In this document: one piece after another, positions 7,171-16,900 of the stretch
How the letters are laid out: each line of letters begins with the position of its first letter
How positions within the stretch are numbered: position 1 is the stretch's first letter
NCBI GenBank assembly: GCA_016840825.1
Contig: JAEORN010000096.1
Span: forward strand, 1-29,370
Origin: Candidatus Thorarchaeota archaeon
GTDB taxonomy: Archaea > Asgardarchaeota > Thorarchaeia > Thorarchaeales > Thorarchaeaceae
Direction: 5' to 3'
Length of the DNA stretch: 29,370 nucleotides
Translations under genes and position numbers: made by a program
The notes under the pieces: generated by a model
Seen by the model: the letters and a program-made list of their open reading frames with translations, nothing else
Database searches by the model: none
What the model was told of the DNA's origin: nothing

Positions 7171-8846
7171 GTGACCTCACGGGAGCTCAAGTAGTTGCAA
7201 GAGCTCTCATTGCAGAAGGCGTGAATACTGTATTTACTCTTGCAGATGGATCAATCCTAGCCATTCTTGACGAGCTTATTGATAAAGGCGTCAAAGTCGT
7301 GGCTGTCAGGCACGAACAGGCAGCTGGCAATGCTGCTGATGGATGGGGAAGAGTCACGAGGACTCCTGGGGTGTGCTTCGTGCCAATGGGTCCGGGTCTC
7401 GTGAACTTACTCCCATCTCTTGTTCAAGCATATCAAGCTGGTAGTCCTGTCGTAGCAATCACTTCTGCTGCTCCTTTAGGAATGGATGAGAGCGATGCTT
7501 TTGAGGACATAGATGCGGTAGAGTATGTCAAACCCTTCACGAAATGGGCTGCACGTGTACGATCACCAAATCAAGTCGCAAAGTTCGTACGTTTGGCAGT
7601 CACCCATGCAACATCTGGAAAAATGGGTCCTGTCCTTCTTGAAGTGCCTAAGGATGTACAAATCAGCACTTGCTCAACAAAGGAGTTTGCTCCCTCTACC
7701 TACCGTCCTACAGGTTCTTCTACAGGAGACACCGTTTCAATTCAGAAAGCTGTAGAGCTTCTCGCGAATGCTGAACGACCTGTAATTCTTGCTGGGAGTG
7801 GAGTCTACTGGGCTGATGCATCGAAAGAGCTTGTCGAACTCGCAGAGTTGATGTCTGCCCCAGTAGCTTGTGAATTTCTTGGATTGGGCTGTATCCCTCA
7901 AAGTCATGAGTTATCTATTGGGAACGCAATTACTAACCCGTTCTTGCGACAGGCGGACGTCATGATTACTGTTGGTGCCAGATTTGATAATTTCATAGGG
8001 TTTGGCACAGATCCATCTACCTATGCAGAAGATCTCAAAGTTGTTCACATAGACATTGATAGGACTGCGATTGGCAAAAACCGTCCTGTTGAGGTGGGAA
8101 TTGTGGGTGATGCAAAAGCAGTGCTCTCTTCAATGATTGATGCAGCGAAAGCATCAAGTCTGAAGCGCACCGATACAACTTTTTCAACACAAGTAAGAGG
8201 GGGATATCAGATGATTGCGGAAGGCTTTGATGAGGAGGCTGATCCAGTTGAGGTACCTATTCGACCTCACCGCTTAATGCGTGAATTGAGAGAGTTTGCG
8301 AAATCTGATAGCCTCTTTGTGATTGATGGCGGTGACACCTCAGCTTGGGCTTTTCTCTATCTTCGAGCTGAGCTGCCTGGGCAATTGATAGGTGCACAGG
8401 GGCCTCTAGGTCATCTAGGAGCTGGGTTGCCAATAGGCATCGCAGCAAAGACTGCGTATCCTGAGAAGGATGTATATGTTGTATCTGGTGATGGAAGCTT
8501 CTTCTTCAATGGCATCGAGCTTGAAACTTGCGTTCGTCAGAATATTCCTGTGGTTGTCGTCGTTTGCAATGACCTTGCTTGGGGACTTGTCTATCATACA
8601 AGACGTATCAAAACTGGTTCTGAGGATCTGGCAAGAAGAGGTACTATAATCAATGAGCATGTGCAACTAGATCTATTTGCTAAGAGCTTAGGTGCATATG
8701 GAGAAACAGTTACGCAGACTGAAGAGATTAAACCTGCCTTACAACGAGCACTTGACTCAGGAAAACCTGCGGTTGTAGATGTAAGAGTGTCTCGAGAATA
8801 TGAGAGCGTTCTCAGTCAGGTTTTAGCTGCAACTCCTGAAGGATAA
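7167..8846 (+). CDS. Thiamine diphosphate enzyme, acetolactate synthase/decarboxylase family
   Basis: 559 residues in the usual three-domain order of the POX/AHAS family. N-terminal pyrimidine domain with the catalytic glutamate E50 in RHEQAAGNAADGWGR and GPGLVNLLPSLVQAY; central domain with ERPVILAGSGVYWA and a diphosphate-side domain with GDGSFFFNG (441-449) and N468-D469 closing the ThDP/Mg motif, where many relatives have NN. GGGGTGA lies six bases before the ATG. These enzymes cleave or join 2-oxo acids: acetolactate synthase, benzoylformate, oxalyl-CoA or sulfopyruvate decarboxylases. The sequence does not show which; no small regulatory subunit follows, and the coupling to an MFS carrier favours a catabolic decarboxylase over branched-chain synthesis. 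It ends one base from the convergent dehydrogenase. Confidence 0.85.
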   Translation: MSDLTGAQVVARALIAEGVNTVFTLADGSILAILDELIDKGVKVVAVRHEQAAGNAADGWGRVTRTPGVCFVPMGPGLVNLLPSLVQAYQAGSPVVAITSAAPLGMDESDAFEDIDAVEYVKPFTKWAARVRSPNQVAKFVRLAVTHATSGKMGPVLLEVPKDVQISTCSTKEFAPSTYRPTGSSTGDTVSIQKAVELLANAERPVILAGSGVYWADASKELVELAELMSAPVACEFLGLGCIPQSHELSIGNAITNPFLRQADVMITVGARFDNFIGFGTDPSTYAEDLKVVHIDIDRTAIGKNRPVEVGIVGDAKAVLSSMIDAAKASSLKRTDTTFSTQVRGGYQMIAEGFDEEADPVEVPIRPHRLMRELREFAKSDSLFVIDGGDTSAWAFLYLRAELPGQLIGAQGPLGHLGAGLPIGIAAKTAYPEKDVYVVSGDGSFFFNGIELETCVRQNIPVVVVVCNDLAWGLVYHTRRIKTGSEDLARRGTIINEHVQLDLFAKSLGAYGETVTQTEEIKPALQRALDSGKPAVVDVRVSREYESVLSQVLAATPEG

Positions 8847-8847
8847 C

Positions 8848-9789
8848 TTACTCTGTGTTCTTCTTGATTAAATCGAGGAGTTTCTGAATCCTGTCAATTC
8901 GGAGCTCCTCCGGTGTTTTCCCAGAGTAGTCGTAGACTCCTTTTCCAGTCTTAGCACCTAGATCCCCAGCATTCACCTTCTCCTGCATCCAAGCAGGCGG
9001 ACGGTATCTCTCATCTTCTAGAACGAATGCTAGATAGTTTGCAGCCATTGTTATGACATCGAGTCCTATATGATCAATATTGCCAAAGGGTCCAAACTTC
9101 AGGAAGATATACCCCATATGTTCTTTCCAAGCTCTATCAATATCCTCGAAGGATGCCACTTCTTCTTCAATCATCTTTGCTGCTTCCACTAGTAGTGCAG
9201 CTGCTAAACGATTCACAATAAATCCCGGTGCATCACTACAGACTACAGTCTTCTTCATGCACTGATTTTCTAGGAAACTCTTGGTTATTGTGACAACGCT
9301 TCCTGATGTGGATGGTCCTGGAATTATTTCCACGAGTGGTAGAACATGAGGAGGATTCATCCAATGCATACCTATGAATCGCTCAGGTTTGGATAGTGGT
9401 TCACCAATATCTGTGACCTGTATCACAGAAGTTGTTGTTGAGAGAATTGTCGAATCGCTGCATTGTGATTCAGCAGTTGAAAGGATTTTCTGTTTCAATT
9501 CAAGATCTTCAGGGACTGCTTCAATGATCAATTCGGAATCTGTTGGTATCTCATCCTCATTGGTCAGATATGTGATATTTCTCATAATTGAAGGAATCGA
9601 ACTCAATTCCACCAAGCTGTACCCTGCAAGGAATTTTAGATTAGCCTCGATATGGGATTTTGCGGTATTAAGAATCTCCTTATTCATGTCCGTCAGGATC
9701 ACCTCGCAACCTGCTTGAGCGAATACCTGTGCGATTCCATGGCCCATTGTGCCTGCTCCTATAACTCGAGTCTTTTTGATTTCGTTCAA
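8848..9789 (-). CDS. 3-hydroxyacyl-CoA dehydrogenase (NAD)
   Basis: 313 residues. N-terminal NAD-binding fold with VIGAGTMGHGIAQVFAQAG (G11-x-G13-x-x-G16) and the acidic D in ILTDMN that selects NAD. Catalytic region: TTSVIQVTDI, GMHWMNPPHVLPLVEII (His of the His-Glu pair), then SDAPGFIVNRLAAALL opening the C-terminal helical dimer domain. It oxidises L-3-hydroxyacyl-CoA to 3-oxoacyl-CoA, as in beta-oxidation or butyrate-type routes. TTG at 9789 is preferred since GAGGTG lies seven bases upstream; a TTG at 9804 would overlap the upstream gene and add five residues. Length fits the single-domain 3-hydroxybutyryl-CoA dehydrogenase type. Downstream partner of the SDR gene in a two-gene operon. 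Confidence 0.88.
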   Translation of the reverse strand: MNEIKKTRVIGAGTMGHGIAQVFAQAGCEVILTDMNKEILNTAKSHIEANLKFLAGYSLVELSSIPSIMRNITYLTNEDEIPTDSELIIEAVPEDLELKQKILSTAESQCSDSTILSTTTSVIQVTDIGEPLSKPERFIGMHWMNPPHVLPLVEIIPGPSTSGSVVTITKSFLENQCMKKTVVCSDAPGFIVNRLAAALLVEAAKMIEEEVASFEDIDRAWKEHMGYIFLKFGPFGNIDHIGLDVITMAANYLAFVLEDERYRPPAWMQEKVNAGDLGAKTGKGVYDYSGKTPEELRIDRIQKLLDLIKKNTE

Positions 9790-9800
9790 TCCTTTGCACC

Positions 9801-10790
9801 TCAATATGACGAGTACATGTCCTTGTTTTCTGACACCTCATCCACAAACTTCTTGGCCAATTTCTGAACCGAATCGAGTTCAAGTTTCCAACCGATTTCT
9901 TTGATCTCACGGTAAACAGTTTCTTGACCCTGTTGAACCAGCATTGTTGTAAGTAGAGTCCAAGTCTGGGCTACTGATTCAACTGTTTCATCCTCATGAA
10001 AGACTATGTCTGCATCTGGGACTAATTTTACAACTTCATCTCTGAAGTCACTAATTGCTACCGGAACTCCTCCTGACATGAAGATTCTCTGGCTCACAGA
10101 ATCCGCATTCCAAAGCGAAACAATGAGATTTGCCACATCGTTCACATGTATGATTGGAAGGATAGTATAATCTGGAACAAGGATAACTCCTTGCTTCCCA
10201 AGAACGACCTCCTCTACGAATTTTGAGAAGGATACCGTTGCTCCTTCGCCTCTTCTTCCTGGACCAATCACTACAGCTAGTCTAACACAGCGAAAGTCTA
10301 TTCCATGAGTATGATGATAGAATGTTCCCAGAACCTCTCCAGCCACTTTACTTGTACCATAGAAGCTCGCTGGTTCTCGATAGCTCTTTTCGTGAAACGG
10401 AAATGGAGTGTTTGGTCCAAAGACTGATAGGCTACTCACAAACACAATTTTGCTGACACCCTTGCTTCGACACGCTTCAAGCAAATTGAAAGTGCCTTCT
10501 ATGTTCACAGTATATGCAGTTCGAAGTTCAGTAGCTGCAGCAACTGAGAGCATCGCTGCAGTATGAATTATTGAGCCAACTTCATACTTCTCAAACACCT
10601 TGATCAATGCTTCGTAATCTTCTACACTACCTTGGACAACTTCCACCTTATCTTCAATGTCTTTAATTCCATTGTAATTTGGATAAAGATCAAAGAGGAT
10701 AACCCTTTGATTTCTTTCAACCAACTTTCTCGCCAGATGTGATCCAATGAATCCTGTTCCGCCAGTGATTAAGACTGAGTTACCAACCAT
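9801..10790 (-). CDS. Extended SDR: NAD-dependent epimerase/dehydratase family
   Basis: 329 residues. GGTGFIGSH (residues 10-18) is the Rossmann dinucleotide loop; VSSLSVFG holds the catalytic Ser/Thr strand and FYGTSKVAGEV the Tyr-x-x-x-Lys pair. This is the extended SDR pattern of sugar-nucleotide epimerases and 3-beta-hydroxysteroid-type dehydrogenases; substrate not evident. ATG at 10790 is used, with GGTGTC six bases upstream; the frame is open further, to 10865, but that extension is Trp/Cys-rich and not family-like. A TATA-like box at 10826-10835 is correctly placed. It overlaps or nearly touches the acyl-CoA dehydrogenase gene, suggesting a joint role in metabolism of a hydroxyl compound (inference). 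Confidence 0.85.
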   Translation of the reverse strand: MVGNSVLITGGTGFIGSHLARKLVERNQRVILFDLYPNYNGIKDIEDKVEVVQGSVEDYEALIKVFEKYEVGSIIHTAAMLSVAAATELRTAYTVNIEGTFNLLEACRSKGVSKIVFVSSLSVFGPNTPFPFHEKSYREPASFYGTSKVAGEVLGTFYHHTHGIDFRCVRLAVVIGPGRRGEGATVSFSKFVEEVVLGKQGVILVPDYTILPIIHVNDVANLIVSLWNADSVSQRIFMSGGVPVAISDFRDEVVKLVPDADIVFHEDETVESVAQTWTLLTTMLVQQGQETVYREIKEIGWKLELDSVQKLAKKFVDEVSENKDMYSSY

Positions 10791-10825
10791 GCGAACGACA
10801 CCTTCAAACCAAATGCACAGGGTTC

Positions 10826-10835
10826 GATAAATACA
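10826..10835. promoter_or_regulatory. TATA-like element in divergent promoter region
   Basis: GATAAATACA on plus, TGTATTTATC on minus. It is about 36 bases before the SDR start (minus) and about 64 before the DinB-like start (plus), so it fits a short minus-strand leader and a longer plus-strand leader. Either or both directions possible. Confidence 0.4.
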
Positions 10836-10898
10836 TTGCCAGACACCACTGCCGCGTAAAGCCAAAGAGTTATCCCCCTGAATGATACTCTCACGATT

Positions 10899-11372
10899 AT
10901 GACAGAATTTGTTAGCACAGCTCTAAAACAAGGTCTAATTGCTTTTCATATCCATCCAGATCCTGAGAAGTCATTGAAAGACCTGACTCCTGAGATTGTT
11001 ATGAAGAGAGTTGATGGTGGAACTCATTCTATCTGGGACTTACTCCATCATCTTTTGTTCTGGCAAGACATCACGATTGAAGCTCTAGAGGATAAAGAGG
11101 TTGATTGGGAAAGATCAAAAACAGAAAACTGGCCTGACCCTAATACAAACGTTGATGATATGCTATTGCAGGACTTCACTAATCGCTTCCTGAAAGGAAT
11201 CGAGCGAATCTCTGAACTTGCCGAGTCTGTGGATTTAAGCTCAGGAATGCCCTCATGGCCAAAAGCAACGAAGATGTGGGCTATTCTCATGATCGCACAA
11301 CACAATTCATATCATATTGGTCAAATTGTGACTCTTCGTCAGATACTATGTCATTGGCCGCCGACAGAATGA
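10899..11372 (+). CDS. DinB-like four-helix metal-binding protein
   Basis: 157 residues, mostly helical. SIWDLLHHLLFWQDI (about 47-62) and AQHNSYHIGQIVTLR (about 132-146) give the typical His and His-x3-His of the DinB/YfiT fold, which binds a divalent metal at the mouth of a helical bundle. Known relatives are thiol transferases (bacillithiol, mycothiol or glutathione dependent) or of unknown role; here the metal site is kept but the reaction is not predictable. No good ribosome-binding site is visible before the ATG. The 3' end overlaps the convergent molybdoenzyme gene by 22 bases. Confidence 0.8.
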   Translation: MTEFVSTALKQGLIAFHIHPDPEKSLKDLTPEIVMKRVDGGTHSIWDLLHHLLFWQDITIEALEDKEVDWERSKTENWPDPNTNVDDMLLQDFTNRFLKGIERISELAESVDLSSGMPSWPKATKMWAILMIAQHNSYHIGQIVTLRQILCHWPPTE

Positions 11373-13747
11373 GCTTGGGCTTTGGTGACTCGAACCAAGA
11401 CAGAGTTGAATCCTGGAGTATGTCCGAAAGCTGTATGTTTGTCATCAGTCAAATTGTTAATGTTTCCATCTGCAGCCCACCAACCATCTGATGACCACAC
11501 TACTCTTGGGTCTATATCCTCTGAGATTTCAAGACGTACTCCCTCAATTCGACCTCGAACAGACTCGATGTTGATTCTATCTCCATCACTCAGACCGTAT
11601 TTTTTCGCTGCGTCTGGATGCATCAACAGATACATACGTTTCTTCTCAACTTCCTCTCGAGATTTCATTCGTATTGGAGGATTGACTACATCAAAGGGGC
11701 ACACATCTAATTCACACTCTCTGCATCCAATGCATTTCTTGGGATCCCATGAAGGGACGAGTAATCCTGTGATGTCATAGGGTACTGAGAGTGGCTCATC
11801 ATCAATCTTCACTGCCAAGTTCTTGACCAAGTTTCCCAACTTCTGACGCTGAGCAGCGTACGAATCGGAACCATCTGTGACAGAATCCCGGATTTGCTTC
11901 ACACTTGGTCGTGTTAGGGCGATTGCTTCATCAGGGCAATCTTCTACACATTTCTGACAACTTGTACATTTAGAGAAACTTTTGACCGATCCTCCTGTTT
12001 CCACGGTGGTGTATTGGGAGTGCAACCTTTCTCTCAATCTTCCTGTAATCATGATGAATGGATATTCTTTGAATGTTTCAGGATCTGACAAAGGACTTTC
12101 CGCAGGTTCCTCATGAAATGGAAGAGGATCATATCCCATCTGCTCCAATTGAGGTGAGTAGAGCTCAACTTTTCCTGAGGGAGTAAGAAAGTTCTTGTCT
12201 GCGAAGGGGATGGCAGGTGCAGATGTGCGTATACCCTCTGGCTTCTCCTTCAACCTATCTAGAGTGATATGTGAGCATTCTTCTGAACGTAGTACTCGCT
12301 CGATTGCCTCAATTTCATCCATTTGGAAATACTGCGCTAGTCCAACGCGATGAGCTATCTCAGTCCATATATCCAACTCACTCTTAGCTTCTCCGATCGG
12401 TTCGATGATCTTTGGAGCGTACTGGACAATCCTATGGAGCTCGCTGTGTACAATGTTATGATGTTCGAAGATGAGTGTCGCTGGGAGAACGATATCACAA
12501 AGCCTTGCTGTGTCAGTTAGCTCAAGATCAATACATACTTTGAATGGGATTTTTTCAAGAGCCTCAATTGCTTTGTTCGTGTTGGGCCATTGTGTCAAAG
12601 GACTTGCTGCTTGAATTACAAACACCTTGAGGGGTGATTCTTCATGGCTCAAAACATATTCAGGCACATAGGTTCCCGATGGAACGACTGGTTTCACATC
12701 ATCATTCAAAAGATAGGGTAGAGTTATCGCTGCGCTATCAAATGGACTATGATCAGAAGAGAGGTATTGGAATCCACCTCCTGAAACCCCAAGGTATCCG
12801 CAGATAGCTAGAAGACTGTGCACAGCACGTGCAGTCCAAGTCCCATTTGTGTAATGGTTCATTCCTGCTGGAGCTGTTGTAATTAGAGAGGGTCCATGAT
12901 TCGCGAATGTTTCAGCAATCTTCTCAATAGTATTGACATCAACCCAGGTTATCTCACTCACTTTCTTCTTTGCATACTCACTAACCCTCTCTGCGTACTC
13001 CTCAAATCCAAGAACATGATTTTCCACAAAATCATGATCATAAAGGTCTCTCTGAATTATCTCATTTGCTATTCCAAGTGCAAGAGCTGCATCTGTTCCA
13101 GGTCTGATGGTTGTGTAGATATTCGCCATTTTTGCATAGGGGGTTCTTCTAGGATCGATAACAATCAGCTTGGCTCCATTATCGATTGCCTCTTGAAAGA
13201 CCCTCTTGGAATGAATGCTGGACTCGAACTTGTTGGTGCCCCAAATGACTATACATCGAGAATTTACCCAATCGTTCAACTCATGAGGTGGAAAGGGACC
13301 TACATTGAATCTAGCTCCTTCATATGCCCCCTCAAAGCAGATCTCTACTATTCCTGGAATCATCCTACATCCGAAAGCATTCGAGAATCTTGCAGCATAT
13401 CGTGGAGCCATTCCATCATTACCTGACCCAGAATAGATACCAATCGATTGCGGTCCATACTCATCGTTCGCTTCTTTCATCTTCTCCCCAATCTCGTCTA
13501 GTGCCATATCCCATGTGATTCTTTGAAAGCTACCATTTGAGTGTCTTCTTATTGGAAATCGAAGTCTATCCTGATAGTATGTCCTCAACACATGGGCATA
13601 TCCTTTCGGACAACATCTTCCAAGTGTATAGGGGTGATTTAGATCGCCCTCAACTCTTATGATTCTACCATTCTCAACATGCACTAAATATGCACATATA
13701 TCCGGGCAATTTAGGGCACATGCTGAGTATAACTTCTCGACGGGCAT
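11351..13747 (-). CDS. Molybdopterin oxidoreductase with inserted ferredoxin domain
   Basis: 798 residues. N-terminal Fe4S4 motif C10-x3-C14-x3-C18...C46 (GRCCPKG), then the molybdopterin-binding catalytic domains: GIYSGSGNDG, C137 in VEICFEGAYEGA as candidate Mo ligand, IVIWGTNKFESS, IVIDPRRTPYA, AICGYLGVSGGG, LELTDTARLCDIVLPAT. The C-terminal dinucleotide-binding domain starts (FIMITGRLRERLHSQY), is interrupted at about residues 585-703 by a ferredoxin unit with C594-x2-C597-x2-C600-x3-C604 and C672-x2-C675-x2-C678-x4-C683, then resumes with YLLMHPDAAKKYGLSDGDRI. So it probably carries three Fe-S clusters plus Mo or W. The DMSO-reductase family includes formate dehydrogenase and acetylene hydratase; substrate unknown. 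No Tat signal is present, so it is probably cytoplasmic. GGAG lies ten bases before the ATG. Stands alone on this strand. Confidence 0.9.
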   Translation of the reverse strand: MPVEKLYSACALNCPDICAYLVHVENGRIIRVEGDLNHPYTLGRCCPKGYAHVLRTYYQDRLRFPIRRHSNGSFQRITWDMALDEIGEKMKEANDEYGPQSIGIYSGSGNDGMAPRYAARFSNAFGCRMIPGIVEICFEGAYEGARFNVGPFPPHELNDWVNSRCIVIWGTNKFESSIHSKRVFQEAIDNGAKLIVIDPRRTPYAKMANIYTTIRPGTDAALALGIANEIIQRDLYDHDFVENHVLGFEEYAERVSEYAKKKVSEITWVDVNTIEKIAETFANHGPSLITTAPAGMNHYTNGTWTARAVHSLLAICGYLGVSGGGFQYLSSDHSPFDSAAITLPYLLNDDVKPVVPSGTYVPEYVLSHEESPLKVFVIQAASPLTQWPNTNKAIEALEKIPFKVCIDLELTDTARLCDIVLPATLIFEHHNIVHSELHRIVQYAPKIIEPIGEAKSELDIWTEIAHRVGLAQYFQMDEIEAIERVLRSEECSHITLDRLKEKPEGIRTSAPAIPFADKNFLTPSGKVELYSPQLEQMGYDPLPFHEEPAESPLSDPETFKEYPFIMITGRLRERLHSQYTTVETGGSVKSFSKCTSCQKCVEDCPDEAIALTRPSVKQIRDSVTDGSDSYAAQRQKLGNLVKNLAVKIDDEPLSVPYDITGLLVPSWDPKKCIGCRECELDVCPFDVVNPPIRMKSREEVEKKRMYLLMHPDAAKKYGLSDGDRINIESVRGRIEGVRLEISEDIDPRVVWSSDGWWAADGNINNLTDDKHTAFGHTPGFNSVLVRVTKAQAHSVGGQ

Positions 13748-13795
13748 ATCGTAGCTGCTCCTTACTAATTCCGAGGGATAACTTTTCCTATCTCA

Positions 13796-13845
13796 GGTCA
13801 CTTTTGTGGTCACTTGGTCTCAGAAAGACAATATCTAGTGACCAC
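13796..13845. promoter_or_regulatory. Repeated GGTCAC operator-like elements between divergent genes
   Basis: Three copies of GGTCAC(T): at 13796 and 13808 on plus, and as AGTGACC at 13837-13843. The last two form a perfect nine-base inverted repeat, GTGGTCACT (13806-13814) and AGTGACCAC (13837-13845), with a 22-base spacer. They sit between the molybdoenzyme (start 13747, minus) and the GNAT fusion (start 13917, plus), so one regulator could control both. A direct repeat of ATTAGAA follows at about 13858-13875. Confidence 0.5.
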
Positions 13846-13916
13846 CCATTGCAACTATTAGAAATGTTATTAGAACACAGGATTACGTTTGATTAACCTG
13901 TTCTACGTGGCGATGA

Positions 13917-16900
13917 ATGATGAGTGATTTATCAGTTATTTCAATTGTTGAATATGATGACAAAATGGCAAAGGACCTTGCAACCATGTATAATGGTTGG
14001 GAAAATCTCTGGCCCGGAGGTTATACGCAGGGTGTACCTTATGATGAGGACCGTGTCAAGAAGCAATTCGGTACAATGAGCTCAATCGCCATTTTAATTG
14101 CTATCGATGAAGAAACCAAGAAACCTGTAGGTTCTTGTACTCTTCATCCGCATGTCCGCGATTCAGATGCGGCTTATATAGGCACACTAGGAGTTTCACC
14201 TGATGCATTGAATAAAAAAGTGGGGAAACGATTACTCTTACGAGCTATAGAGATAGCTCGAAAAGATGGAAGAAAACGTGTTGATCTAAATACTTGGCCA
14301 GGAAATATGAGGGCTGTTCCTCTCTATAAGAAAGTGGGGTTGATGTGGAATCCATCTGGAGATGGCGTACAGATGGAGGATTATATTCCTGCTATTCTAG
14401 AACATCCTCTTGCAATACCCTTCTTTGACTCGTTACACGATGGATTCACATGGTATGACGTACACCAGAGAGAAATCATTCAAGCTCCTGATGATTTCAT
14501 TGAGAACAACATGGAGATATTCCCTTACAGATTCAGTCAAGGTAAAAATCATCTCTCAGTTATCATCGACAAACATTCTCGTCACATTACTGCAGTTGAG
14601 CGAGTCATAGACAGTTCAAAGGTAAAAGTAAGTGCAAGAGTAGTGAACCATAAAGTCCTGTGTGGTGTTCCTTCAAAATACATCTTGGAAATTGAGAATG
14701 GAAGTGAGAAACCCATTGATTTCAAGGTGAAGCTGAAAGCATTCTCAGCTTTAACATTCAACGACAAGAACTCCACTACTATCAAAATTCTGCCTGGCGA
14801 AAGTATTACTTGGGATGTCGGATTCACTGTGGAGTCTCAAGCTCCAATCCATAGACGAAACATTCGCACTCCTACAATTGATGCAGAGGCGGAATTAGAT
14901 GGAGTGAAATTCCCACTCAGTACTGGACTAATAATTAAACCTGCAGCAACAATGCTGAATAAAGCTGGTCATGTCAGGATCACTCCTGGTGGTATCGCAT
15001 CAATTCCCATTGCAATCATGAGTGCTGCTGACTTCGATCTTAGCGGTTCTGTACATATCGAGAGTCCCACTGGCTCACTCCAAATTTCCCCAACTGAAAT
15101 GGAAATAGACTTCTCTCCAGAAGGTCAATCTGGAGTGATCCTTGAACTACTGGCAAGTCCAACTCTTGAACCAAAAACGTATGATTTGTGGTTATATCTC
15201 AAGCTTTCAAGTAAAAGCGGTGTTTCCTTAACAACCAGAAAGTTCAGGATTCCTGTATACTGCATTCAAAATGGAAGTGTTGCTCTAGGTGAGGATGATC
15301 AACTGCTCCGCAAGACAATTATCTCAAGTGATTATTCTGCAACCTTTGATTATGAGGGTGCAATCTTTCGGGCTTCATATGCGAGCGCGGATCGCGAGGG
15401 CATATTTATGCTACGTTCACAAATCGGGCCTCCGTTTGGAATCGATTCCTTCAGATTCGCTCCTCGAGAAGTAGAAGTATCGAAAGAAAGCGATAACACC
15501 ATTGTGTCTATGAAGGGAGTGCATCCAGAACGTCCTCTAGTCATTGAGGACCGAGTGGTGGTTGAGAAAGGAACTGGTATCATAACTCATCAAGTCTGGG
15601 CCACCAATACCGGAAAGGAACCTCATGCATTCCAGTTGCGAATCTATGGCGGCGGTCAAGGCATTGGCTTGAATATTGGTACAAAGTGTATCCCCCTAAA
15701 GGGCGGAGTTCTAGCTGATAGCGTTAACAATATGGTTCTCAATTATCCAGGAATTCCATCATCTCCCGATGCTTATGATGAAGGATGGCTTGCAATTGAA
15801 GGCAAGTACTCGACAATTGGAGAGATGTGGGATCTTTCTAAGGTTGAGGATATTAGATTGGGAGGGAATCAAGTCTCTCTTATGCAGTACCCGAGTACTA
15901 ATCTTGAGCCTGGCGAACGAAGGAATTTGTCTGAAGTTTTACTTGTACTAAACGCAGCAAGTTGGTATGATGTTCAACGGCTATACCGTCTTCGAATTGG
16001 AAAGAGAGTAACAAGGCTTGATAGAGGCACTGATTTGACAACTAGGCAACTTTATGATTTTGCGATCCGTCCTGCTGTTATTCCATTTCTAAGTGAAGCT
16101 GCGGTTTCTTTGAAGGCACGAAAAGGTATTCTTGCACCGTTCCCGGTTAGTATTGATGTAGAAGTTCCTGCTTCTTGGAATCCGACACTTCACTCTCTAT
16201 CATCGCCTGATTCTCAAGACAAGCAATCTGCCCACCTGGAAATGTATCCAATTGAAAATAATGAGGAGTTTCAAATCAAACTTAAACCAACGGATAAGGC
16301 TGAGGATGGTTTCAGAGTCTTTGAAGGGATGATTCACTTAAGGTCTACAACAGAGAAAGAATTTCCTTTCAATATAATTCAATTAGGATCCGCTGAGCTA
16401 TCAGTTGATGTGGTTGAAATTGAAGAGGATGGGTGTAAAGGTTTCAAAGTAACAAATGGACTAATTGAATACAAAGTTTCTCACGAGTATGGCGGCTGCC
16501 TTTACTCGTTGAAGAACCGCAAGGGCACGGAGCTATTAATCTCATCTTATCCGGCTGCAAAAGCAAAGCCCGGCGGCTTTTTGAATAACTATTTTGGTGG
16601 GATTCAGCCTGTAATTTGGGATGACAGTCTCGATGAGCAATTCACACATGTGAATACGAACAAGGAGCACATGGATGGCAGGATTGTATCTATCGGCTCC
16701 TGGAAAGGAGTAGAAGTTTCTTGGATTGGAGCTAAGCAGCTCTCAACTAAAGGTGTTAAACTTCGAGTTCAATATCTAACAACTGGAGGTAGTCCAATTG
16801 TGCTCACTCGTTGGATCATTGAGAATATCACACGAGCTCCTCTTGGAACCATTCCAACATTCCTCGTTGATGTAGGCTTTAATGGTAAGGTACCTCAACA

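Noticed and set aside
11639..11995. Ferredoxin region as a separate gene fused by a sequencing error
   Set aside because: The reading frame is uninterrupted on both sides and the C-terminal domain resumes in the same frame.
13858..13875. Direct ATTAGAA repeats as a start of a CRISPR or repeat array
   Set aside because: Only two seven-base copies, no spacers; no CRISPR array, insertion sequence or transposase was seen anywhere in the window.
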